From assembly GCA_045862995.1 (NCBI GenBank), contig BTVX01000007.1, positions 1 to 64,000 of the forward strand: 64,000 nucleotides of DNA, read 5' to 3'. Positions 43,021-49,955 of this stretch are shown in pieces. Each line of letters opens with the position of its first letter. Positions within the stretch are counted from its first letter, which is position 1. This DNA is from UBA2387 sp019454665 (GTDB lineage: Bacteria; Armatimonadota; Fimbriimonadia; Fimbriimonadales; Fimbriimonadaceae). The notes beneath the pieces are model-generated. The model had not been told where the DNA came from, ran no database searches, and was given only the letters and a program-made list of their open reading frames with translations. The position numbers and the translations under genes are program-made.

Positions 43021-43487
43021 CGAGTACCGCCATGGGAGCCTTTTCCTCGCTCGGCACGCTGATGGGAACCAAGCGCGACTTGGTCTCCGGCGCTGGCGCC
43101 GCCGCCCCGGACGGGGGCAACGGGCTCATGCTGCTCGTCCAGACGCTCATCGCTCTGGCCGTCGTCTACGCCGGAATCCGTTATCTCTTGCCTAAGTTCG
43201 CGGGTCGCCTGAACCGCAGGCTGTCGCCCTCCCTTGGCAGCGAGATCGCCATCGAGGAGTCGGCGGCTTTCGCGGGCGGCGCGCTGTATCTGGTGAGCGT
43301 CCGCGGCAAGAACATGCTGCTTTCGGTCAATGGGCAGAGCGTGACCTTCCTCACCGAGGTCCCCGCCAAGGAGACGATCGAGGAGCCGACGTTCGGCGAG
43401 CTGTTGCGCGAAGTGCCCGAGCCTGCCGACGAGACCCCGCCCAGCGAGTTGCTCCAGAGGTTGGCGCGCCTTGGGGGCGGTTCGTGA
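43017..43487 (+). CDS. fliO: Flagellar biosynthesis protein FliO
   Basis: A 156-aa protein with one membrane span (LLVQTLIALAVVYAGIRYLL, about residues 37-58) and a cytoplasmic domain with LGSEIAIEESAAF and YLVSVRGKNMLLSV, as in FliO, the assembly chaperone of the FliP pore. The start may be TTG 43017, overlapping the fliY stop, or ATG 43032. Position between fliY and fliP confirms the call. Confidence 0.85.
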   Translation: MTSTAMGAFSSLGTLMGTKRDLVSGAGAAAPDGGNGLMLLVQTLIALAVVYAGIRYLLPKFAGRLNRRLSPSLGSEIAIEESAAFAGGALYLVSVRGKNMLLSVNGQSVTFLTEVPAKETIEEPTFGELLREVPEPADETPPSELLQRLARLGGGS

Positions 43488-44224
43488 AGGGTTTCGGCGT
43501 CCTTCTGCTCCTTCTGGCGGGCACGATGGCCTTCGCCCAAGCCCCGGCCAGTGTGGGCGTCCCCGGCATCAGTGTGAATTTCGGCGGCCAGGGCGACGGC
43601 GACATGAGCACGGCCCTGCAGATCCTCGCCCTGCTCACCATTCTAAGCTTGGCCCCAGCCATCCTGATTCTGATGACCGCGTTCACGCGCATCGTCATCG
43701 TCCTGGGCTTCGTTCGCAGCGCGCTGGGAACCCCCAACGTGCCGCCCAACCAGGTTCTGATCGGATTGAGCCTGTTCCTCACGCTTTACGTGATGGGCCC
43801 CACGCTCGATACGGTGAAGAGTCAGGCTTTGGAACCCTACATGGCCAAAGAGATCAATTTCGAGGAGGCGCTGCAGCGAGCCGAGCCGCCCATCAAGAAC
43901 TTCATGCTCAACAACACCTACGAGAGCGATCTGGCTCTGTTCGTCAACATGGGCGACGAACGGCCGACCTCTCGCGAGGAAGTCTCGATCTGGACGGTCG
44001 TCCCGGCCTTCGTGATCAGCGAGCTGAAAACCGCCTTCATCATCGGCTTCTACATCTTCGTGCCGTTCCTCATCATTGATCTGATCGTCGCCAGCGCGCT
44101 GATGAGCATGGGCATGATGATGCTCCCACCCGTCGTCGTCTCCTTGCCAGCGAAGTTGTTGGTCTTCGTGTTGGCCAACGGTTGGGCGACCTTGGTCAAC
44201 GCCATCGTGACGGGGTACCGCTAG
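43484..44224 (+). CDS. fliP: Flagellar type III export pore protein FliP
   Basis: A 246-aa protein with a signal peptide (KGFGVLLLLLAGTMAFAQA) and four membrane segments. Conserved FliP blocks are ILILMTAFTRIVIVLGFVR, LGTPNVPPNQVLIGLSLFLT, and MGMMMLPPVVVSLPAKLLVF near the C-terminus. FliP pentamers with FliQ and FliR form the export gate. The GTG start overlaps the fliO stop (GTGA). Confidence 0.96.
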   Translation: MKGFGVLLLLLAGTMAFAQAPASVGVPGISVNFGGQGDGDMSTALQILALLTILSLAPAILILMTAFTRIVIVLGFVRSALGTPNVPPNQVLIGLSLFLTLYVMGPTLDTVKSQALEPYMAKEINFEEALQRAEPPIKNFMLNNTYESDLALFVNMGDERPTSREEVSIWTVVPAFVISELKTAFIIGFYIFVPFLIIDLIVASALMSMGMMMLPPVVVSLPAKLLVFVLANGWATLVNAIVTGYR

Positions 44225-44494
44225 ATGAACCACTCGGTCGCACTCGAAATCGCTCGCCAGGGGTTCCTGACCGGTACGATGGTGGTGTTGCCGATTTTGG
44301 CCGTCACGCTCTTTGTCGGATTGGCGGTCAGTGTTTTCCAAGCGATGACCCAGGTGCAGGAAGCAACGCTCACATTCGTCCCCAAACTCCTGATGGTGGG
44401 CGTGGTGATGGCCGCTCTCGGCAACTGGATGCTGACGCGCCTCGTCGTCTTCTTCGAGTTTTGCATGAGGCATGCTTCAGAAGTGGTGCGATGA
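44225..44494 (+). CDS. fliQ: Flagellar export gate protein FliQ
   Basis: An 89-aa protein with two hydrophobic helices (about 17-38 and 53-75). It contains the family stretch LFVGLAVSVFQAMTQVQEAT and FVPKLL. The start codon follows the fliP stop with no gap, and the stop overlaps fliR (ATGA). Confidence 0.95.
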   Translation: MNHSVALEIARQGFLTGTMVVLPILAVTLFVGLAVSVFQAMTQVQEATLTFVPKLLMVGVVMAALGNWMLTRLVVFFEFCMRHASEVVR

Positions 44495-45261
44495 CGCTCG
44501 ATGCCGCCCTCTTGCTGACGTTCCTTCTGGTTTTCTGCCGCTGTTCGGCGTTGCTCTTGACGTCGCCGGTGTTGGGAGGGCAAAGCACACCGGTGCACAT
44601 TCGCGTTCTCGTGTGCTTGACCCTCTCCGCCGCGATGACGGCGCATCTGAATGGTCATATCGGGGAGCTGCCCACCAATGTGCCCTCGCTGTTGCTGGCG
44701 GTGTTTCGAGAAATCGGCTTCGGCTTGCTCATCGGTGGGTTGGTTCAACTGGTCTTTCAGGGCGTGATGATGGCGGGCTCCATCGTGGACTTGCAGATGG
44801 GCCTCGGCATCAGCCAAGCCATGAATCCAGTGACGGGCGTGCCGGTTTCGGTCATCGCTCAGTTCAAGTACTTCCTTTGCTTGGTCCTCTTCTTCTTGGC
44901 CAATGGGCATCACACGATGTTGCACGCCTTCATGGCAAGCTATTCCGTCACTGCGGACGCAAGCGGGTTTACCTTCGGCAGCGCTCTCCAAGGTGTGTTG
45001 ATGCTCCTTGGCCAGGTGAGCTTGTTGGCGATCCAAGTCGCACTGCCGGTACTCGCCGTCACCATCATTGTGGATGCCGCGTTCGGCGTGATGAACAAAG
45101 CCGTGCCGACGATGCAAGTCATGCTGATGGGCGTTCCAGCCAAGGTCATCCTTGGCCTGACCGCTCTGGCGATTGGGCTGCCGATGATGGTCGCCTACAC
45201 TCAAACGGGAACGTCCATGCTCTTCGGAGCGCTCGAAGAAGTCTTTGCGGGGGTGAAGTAA
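44491..45261 (+). CDS. fliR: Flagellar export gate protein FliR
   Basis: A 256-aa protein with about six membrane spans. FliR features are FREIGFGLLIGGLVQLVFQ, MAGSIVDLQMGLGISQAMNP and FGVMNKAVPTMQVMLMGVPAK. It completes the FliPQR channel. ATG 44491 overlaps the fliQ stop. The longer reading frame back to 44182 belongs to another frame of fliP and fliQ. From about here to carB the base composition looks slightly less GC-rich than the rest. Confidence 0.95.
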   Translation: MTLDAALLLTFLLVFCRCSALLLTSPVLGGQSTPVHIRVLVCLTLSAAMTAHLNGHIGELPTNVPSLLLAVFREIGFGLLIGGLVQLVFQGVMMAGSIVDLQMGLGISQAMNPVTGVPVSVIAQFKYFLCLVLFFLANGHHTMLHAFMASYSVTADASGFTFGSALQGVLMLLGQVSLLAIQVALPVLAVTIIVDAAFGVMNKAVPTMQVMLMGVPAKVILGLTALAIGLPMMVAYTQTGTSMLFGALEEVFAGVK

Positions 45262-46365
45262 GTGGCGGAACAGGGCCAAGAGAAGACAGAAGACGCTACC
45301 CCCAGGCGTAGGCAAGAAGCTCGGAAGAAGGGAACGGTCGCCAAGTCGCATGACTTGGTCGGCGCGGCAACGCTGTTCGCAATGCTTCTTGCAGCCCCCT
45401 TCGCGTTGCAGGCGATCGGCACGGGCCTGTTCGAGAGCATGACTCTCGGTATTTCTCATGCCACGAACGATTTGTCCTTCGAGACGCTTCGCAACCACCT
45501 GATCTTGACCATCCGCCCGGTTGTGCCAGGCTTTGCGATCCTCGTCCTCACCATCATGGCGGTCGGTGTGGCCACCAACTTCGCACAGGTGGGATTCGTA
45601 CCAAGCTTCGAGGCTATGGCTCCCAAGCTCGAGAAGATTGATCCCTTCAAAGGATTCCAGCGCCTCTTCTCGGCCCGAACGTTTGTGGAAGGCGCCAAAG
45701 CCGTGATCAAAACAGGCGTCTTCTCCTGGATCGTATGGACCTCGATCGAGTCCAGTTGGCCTCAACTGGTGGGACTATCCAAGCTCCAAGCACCAGCGGC
45801 ACTGGGAGTAGTAGGTGGAATGGTCCACGGACTGTTGCTCAAGATCGCCGGCCTTTGGTTGGCCCTGGCGGCACTCGACTACTTTTTCCAGCGCAAGCAG
45901 ACCGAAAAGCAGTTGCGGATGACCAAGCAGGAGGTGCGACAGGAGATGAAGGAGATGGAGACGTCTCCCGAACTGCGCGCCAAGATCGCCGAGCGTCGGC
46001 GCAAGTTGCTGAAAGGGCGTCTGGCCGACAACGTGGCCAAGGCCGACGTCATCGTCACCAACCCAACCCACTACTCCGTGGCCATCCAGTACGAACACGG
46101 CGAGATGGCGGCACCCATCGTGGTGGCGAAGGGGCAAGACTGGCTCGCGTTGCGCATTCGAGAGATCGCCAAAGAAGAAGACATTCCCATTATGCCGAGT
46201 CCTCCTTTGGCGCGCTCGCTCTACAAGCAATGCGAGGTGGGAGACCCCATTCCTCGCGACTTGTTCCAAGCCGTTGCAGAAGTGCTCGCCTTTGTCTACC
46301 GCACCGCTGGACAACGCTCAACGAAGGAGCGCGGCAAGAAAGGCGGACGCAAGTGGGTGGCGTAA
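45262..46365 (+). CDS. flhB: Flagellar export switch protein FlhB
   Basis: A 367-aa protein with a basic N-terminus (EDATPRRRQEARKKGTVAKS), four membrane spans (about 30-210) and a cytoplasmic domain that self-cleaves at NPTH (VTNPTHYSVAI, about residue 270) to switch export from rod/hook to filament substrates. The GTG start follows the fliR stop without a gap. The operon ends here: flhA, flhF and flhG, which often follow, are not present. carB converges from the other side, 3 bp away. Confidence 0.95.
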   Translation: MAEQGQEKTEDATPRRRQEARKKGTVAKSHDLVGAATLFAMLLAAPFALQAIGTGLFESMTLGISHATNDLSFETLRNHLILTIRPVVPGFAILVLTIMAVGVATNFAQVGFVPSFEAMAPKLEKIDPFKGFQRLFSARTFVEGAKAVIKTGVFSWIVWTSIESSWPQLVGLSKLQAPAALGVVGGMVHGLLLKIAGLWLALAALDYFFQRKQTEKQLRMTKQEVRQEMKEMETSPELRAKIAERRRKLLKGRLADNVAKADVIVTNPTHYSVAIQYEHGEMAAPIVVAKGQDWLALRIREIAKEEDIPIMPSPPLARSLYKQCEVGDPIPRDLFQAVAEVLAFVYRTAGQRSTKERGKKGGRKWVA

Positions 46366-46368
46366 TGC

Positions 46369-48084
46369 TCAAATGTTGAGCGCCGCGTCGTCCTCGGTCT
46401 CGAACGTTCCATAGTAGTATGGTGTTGCGGATTCGAATTCGCCGGCACAGGTATCCACCATCTTGAACACGGGTTCGCCCTGCATCGCCTTGATGAATCC
46501 CCCAGCGATCGCTCGAACCCGAGTCACCGGGTCTTGCTCATGCACGGCCTCGCTCCCAGCCTCCCGTGAGACTCCCAAGAGAGAGCGGATGGTCGCCGAG
46601 GGAAAGCCGATGTGAAAGGCTCGCTGGATCAGCCCACGAATATGCTCTGCGTCCTCACCTTGGGTCGGCGTGCTCTCGACAAGGTCCAACAACTCCCGCT
46701 CCACATCGAGCAGGTTCTGGATTTTGCGCAAGAACCACTTGTCAACCCGGCTGATCCGGTTGACCTCGTCCACGCCCCATCCTCGGCGCAACGCTTCTGC
46801 GAGAGCCCAAAGGCGCTCGTCGGTGGGTTTGGCGCAAGCGCTCCTCAGCGAAGTATCGTCCAAGGCGGCCATCTTGGGATGCCGCAAGTCCTTCTGCTTA
46901 ACCTCCAGCCCTCGAATGGCTTTCATCAAAGCCGATTCGAAGGTCCGGTCAATCGCCATCACCTCGCCGGTCGCCTTCATCTGAGTGGATAGGTGACGAT
47001 CGCCTTGAGGAAACTTGTCGAACGGCCACCGGGGAATCTTCACCACACAGTAGTCCAAGGCGGGCTCGAAACAAGCTTTCGTGGTTCCGGTCACCTGATT
47101 GTCGATCTGGTCGAGCGTCTTGCCAACCGCGATCTTAGCAGCGACTCGGGCGATGGGATAGCCGGTTGCTTTGGAGGCCAAGGCCGAGGAACGCGACACA
47201 CGCGGGTTCACCTCGATGATGTAGTAGTCGAAGCTGTCGGGGTTCACCGAGAGCTGGACGTTGCACCCGCCTTCGATCTTCAGGGCTTGGATGATCTTGA
47301 GCGAAGCCGTGCGCAGCATGTGATACTCGATATCGCTCAACGTTTGGCTGGGTGCAACCACGATGGAGTCGCCGGTATGCACGCCCATTGGGTCGAGGTT
47401 CTCCATGTTGCACACCGTGATGCAGTTCCCGGCCGAATCCCGCATGACTTCGTACTCGACTTCCTTCCAACCCAGCAGCGACCGCTCGATCATCAACTGG
47501 CTGCGCATGGAAAGCTTGAGGCCCTTCGAGCCGATCTCCCACAGTTCGTCGCGATTGTAGGCCACGCCTCCCCCCGTACCGCCCAACGTGTACGCCGGAC
47601 GGATGATGCATGGGTAGGGGGCTTCGTCCAGGAGAGCCTCCAGTTGCTCCGGGGTTTCAACGATCCAGCTCTCGGGCACGGGCTCCTTGATCTCGCGCAT
47701 CAGGGATCGGAACAGTTCACGGTCTTCGGCCTTGCGGATGGCTTCGAGCTGGGTGCCGAGTAACCGAACAGAGTACTTCTCCAAGACGCCGCGCTCGGCC
47801 AGTTGGGTGGCAAGGTTCAGGCCCGTTTGGCCGCCGAGGGTGGGAAGAACCGCGTCGGGCCTTTCCCGTGCGATGACTCGCTCGCAGAACTCGGGCGTGA
47901 GCGGCTCGATATACAGGGCGTCCGCGACGTCCCAATCGGTCATGATTGTCGCGGGGTTGCTGTTGATCAACACCACCTCGTGTCCCTCTTCCTTCAGCGA
48001 CTTGCAGGCCTGCGTGCCCGCGTAGTCGAACTCGGCGGCTTGACCGATGACGATGGGACCCGATCCGATGACGAGGATCTTCAT
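46369..48084 (-). CDS. carB: Carbamoyl-phosphate synthase large chain, N-terminal half only
   Basis: The 571-aa product corresponds to the first half of bacterial CarB (~1070 aa). This half carries the carboxy-phosphate ATP-grasp domain and oligomerisation domain. Visible are KILVIGSGPIVIGQAAEFDY, LPTLGGQTGLNLA, RPAYTLGGTGGG, MGVHTGDSIVVAPSQTL and IIEVNPRVSRSSALASKATG. It ends TPYYYGTFETEDDAALNI and stop, exactly at the junction where the second ATP-grasp half normally begins. The stop sits 3 bp from flhB, so no continuation is possible here. The start overlaps the upstream nucleotidyltransferase gene (ATGA). Confidence 0.93.
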   Translation of the reverse strand: MKILVIGSGPIVIGQAAEFDYAGTQACKSLKEEGHEVVLINSNPATIMTDWDVADALYIEPLTPEFCERVIARERPDAVLPTLGGQTGLNLATQLAERGVLEKYSVRLLGTQLEAIRKAEDRELFRSLMREIKEPVPESWIVETPEQLEALLDEAPYPCIIRPAYTLGGTGGGVAYNRDELWEIGSKGLKLSMRSQLMIERSLLGWKEVEYEVMRDSAGNCITVCNMENLDPMGVHTGDSIVVAPSQTLSDIEYHMLRTASLKIIQALKIEGGCNVQLSVNPDSFDYYIIEVNPRVSRSSALASKATGYPIARVAAKIAVGKTLDQIDNQVTGTTKACFEPALDYCVVKIPRWPFDKFPQGDRHLSTQMKATGEVMAIDRTFESALMKAIRGLEVKQKDLRHPKMAALDDTSLRSACAKPTDERLWALAEALRRGWGVDEVNRISRVDKWFLRKIQNLLDVERELLDLVESTPTQGEDAEHIRGLIQRAFHIGFPSATIRSLLGVSREAGSEAVHEQDPVTRVRAIAGGFIKAMQGEPVFKMVDTCAGEFESATPYYYGTFETEDDAALNI

Positions 48085-48581
48085 TCCTTTGCCTCCTCAG
48101 CGAGCGACTGCAGGGCGCGGATCTCGGCGAGGTGCGCCAAGTCCTTCGGTCGGCCAGCTGCCTTCTTCATGTCAAGTAGGTCAGTAAGCGATGCCACTCG
48201 AACGTGATGGCCATAGAGCTCAAACACCGAGGCGCGTTCAAAGACTCCGTCGAAGTCGATTCCATCACCTACGAAAGCGAGCAGGTCCAGGTCGCCCGAC
48301 TCCGATGTCAGCGTGAAGTTTGCTCCGTTGAGGAGTGCTTGCACATCTAAACGATAGGGAATGGATCCATCGGGCAATCGAAGGCTAGGGTTCAGGGAAT
48401 TCACGGCCTGTACCAAGATTTCAAGGTCTTCTGGGCTACGAGGGTAGAATATGTCTACATCTTGAGTCACGTAGGATGACCCGTGCAGTCTGAGGGCGAT
48501 CCCTCCAATAATGACAAATCGGGCTTCAGTTGCCGCGAGTGTTTCGATGATCGTCTCGAAAGGTCCCTTGTTCATCGGCAC
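48081..48581 (-). CDS. AbiEii-like nucleotidyltransferase domain protein
   Basis: A 166-aa protein of the Pol-beta-like minimal nucleotidyltransferase superfamily. The signature is IIGGIALRLHGSSYVTQDVD, with the GG strand-turn and the D-V-D metal pair 13 residues later. A third carboxylate is likely in GDLDLLAF, and the C-terminal helix ASLTDLLDMKKAAGRPKD is typical of AbiEii/MNT relatives. Such proteins transfer nucleotides to proteins or RNA, and many are toxins or antitoxins. It is wedged between carA and carB, overlapping carB by 4 bp and its small partner by 10 bp. Its composition looks less GC-rich than its neighbours. Confidence 0.8.
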   Translation of the reverse strand: MPMNKGPFETIIETLAATEARFVIIGGIALRLHGSSYVTQDVDIFYPRSPEDLEILVQAVNSLNPSLRLPDGSIPYRLDVQALLNGANFTLTSESGDLDLLAFVGDGIDFDGVFERASVFELYGHHVRVASLTDLLDMKKAAGRPKDLAHLAEIRALQSLAEEAKE

Positions 48582-48787
48582 CTCTCGTTGAAGGGTCCCG
48601 TTAGCCCATAGGGCATACGGCGAAGTCGTTCCGTGGGAGTGAGTTTGAGGTTGGCGCGCAACAGTGAGAGGTCGACTCCATAGGCGTCGTGTGCATGGTA
48701 AGCGGATGTGTACTCCCGAACGAATGCGGCTTGTTCTTCAACTGACATCGCTTGAACCTGTTTTGCACTGCGGGTATCCTTCTTCAC
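48572..48787 (-). CDS. Small partner protein of the nucleotidyltransferase
   Basis: A 71-aa soluble, probably helical protein. It contains YGVDLSLLRANLKLTPTERL, a pattern I associate with short proteins encoded beside AbiEii-like nucleotidyltransferases. That association is from memory and unverified. The GTG at 48787 overlaps the carA stop (GTGA); an internal ATG at about residue 14 (MSVEEQ) is possible. It is too short to contain an enzyme domain. An antitoxin or targeting role is inferred only from position. Confidence 0.65.
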   Translation of the reverse strand: MKKDTRSAKQVQAMSVEEQAAFVREYTSAYHAHDAYGVDLSLLRANLKLTPTERLRRMPYGLTGPFNERCR

Positions 48788-49893
48788 CGCTTCATCGCCT
48801 CCATTTTGGTCACAAATTCCACAAAGTAAGGCCGCGAATCCCAAGGTCCCGGCGCAGCTTCGGGGTGGTACTGGATCGAACGCGCCTCGAAGTCCACCGC
48901 CCGAATCCCCTCGACCGTCCCGTCGTTCACGTTCAACTGCGTGATCGCCGCATTCGCTCCGTCCAAAGAGGATGGAGCGACCGCGTAGCCGTGGTTCTGG
49001 GAGGTGATCGTCACCTTGCCACTCTCCAGATCCTGCACCGGATGGTTCGCGCCACGGTGGCCGAACTTGAGCTTGAACGTCGAGCCGCCCAGCGCCTGAC
49101 ACAGGATCTGGTTGCCCAGGCAGATGCCGAAGATGGGCAACTTGCCGAAAAGGCCGCGAGCCGTATCGACCACATGGGGCAGCCTTGCGGGGTCCCCGGG
49201 GCCCGGTGAGAACAGCACGCCGTCGGGCTCCCAGGCGAGCACTTCGTCGGCCGTGGTGGTGTGCGGCAAAACGATCGATCGGCACCCGAGTGCGGCGAAG
49301 CGGCGCAGGATGTTGTACTTCACGCCGCAGTCCAGCACGGCCAACCGCAGACGGTGTTCGCCGCCCGGCTCGTCAATGCGCTCCATGCCGGCATAGCTCC
49401 ACGCATACGGCGCGCGCGTGCTCACCTGCTCCACAAAATCGGTCTCGTCGTAGGTTCGGGCGGCCAGCAAGTCGCGCATCGCTTCTTCGGGGTCCCGGTC
49501 CGTGATCATGCCCATGGCCACGCCGCCGGAGCGGATGTGCTTGGTGATCGCCCGCGTGTCCACGCCTTGGATGCCGGGCACGCGCCGCTCCTTCATGAAG
49601 GCGTCGAGCGACCACTTCGAGCGCCAGTTGGAGGGCGCGTCGCAGGCCTCCTTCACCACGATCCCCACGGGCTTGACCGAGGCGGACTCGAAGTCGTCGT
49701 CGTTTATGCCGTAGTTCCCGATGAGCGGGTAGGTGAACAGAACGATCTGGCCGGCGTAGCTGGGGTCGGTCAGGACCTCCTGATAGCCGGTCATGCCGGT
49801 GTTGAAGACGACCTCGCCCACGGCATCGGTGTCGGCGCCGAGAGCGGCGCCCTGGTACACGGAACCATCGCTGAGCAGAAGGGAGCGGGCCAC
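48784..49893 (-). CDS. carA: Carbamoyl-phosphate synthase small chain
   Basis: A 369-aa glutaminase subunit that supplies ammonia to CarB for pyrimidine and arginine synthesis. The N-terminal CPSase domain opens LLLSDGSVYQG and includes FNTGMTGYQEVLTDPSYAGQ. The class I amidotransferase domain has the nucleophile in FGICLGNQ and the His-Glu pair in QYHPEAAPGP. The start is GTG 49893. A CACACT box lies 8 nt upstream. The first gene of carA-partner-nucleotidyltransferase-carB. Confidence 0.95.
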   Translation of the reverse strand: MARSLLLSDGSVYQGAALGADTDAVGEVVFNTGMTGYQEVLTDPSYAGQIVLFTYPLIGNYGINDDDFESASVKPVGIVVKEACDAPSNWRSKWSLDAFMKERRVPGIQGVDTRAITKHIRSGGVAMGMITDRDPEEAMRDLLAARTYDETDFVEQVSTRAPYAWSYAGMERIDEPGGEHRLRLAVLDCGVKYNILRRFAALGCRSIVLPHTTTADEVLAWEPDGVLFSPGPGDPARLPHVVDTARGLFGKLPIFGICLGNQILCQALGGSTFKLKFGHRGANHPVQDLESGKVTITSQNHGYAVAPSSLDGANAAITQLNVNDGTVEGIRAVDFEARSIQYHPEAAPGPWDSRPYFVEFVTKMEAMKR

Positions 49894-49943
49894 TGGAGTT
49901 GAGTGTGGGGTTTGACCCGAGGCGATAGGATACCCCGCGTGGC

Positions 49944-49949
49944 TATACT
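49944..49949 (+). promoter_or_regulatory. -10 box of the transglutaminase-esterase gene, leaderless type
   Basis: TATACT, 6 nt before the ATG at 49956, with no ribosome-binding site. Confidence 0.55.
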
Positions 49950-49955
49950 CGATGC

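Noticed and set aside
43484..46365. The fliP-flhB block as a non-flagellar type III secretion system
   Set aside because: fliM with a CheY-binding N-terminus and FliY/FliO in the same operon identify it as flagellar.
48572..49285. A 237-codon frame covering the small partner protein
   Set aside because: Only its last 71 codons lie outside carA. The rest is an out-of-frame shadow of carA, so the GTG at 48787 is used instead.
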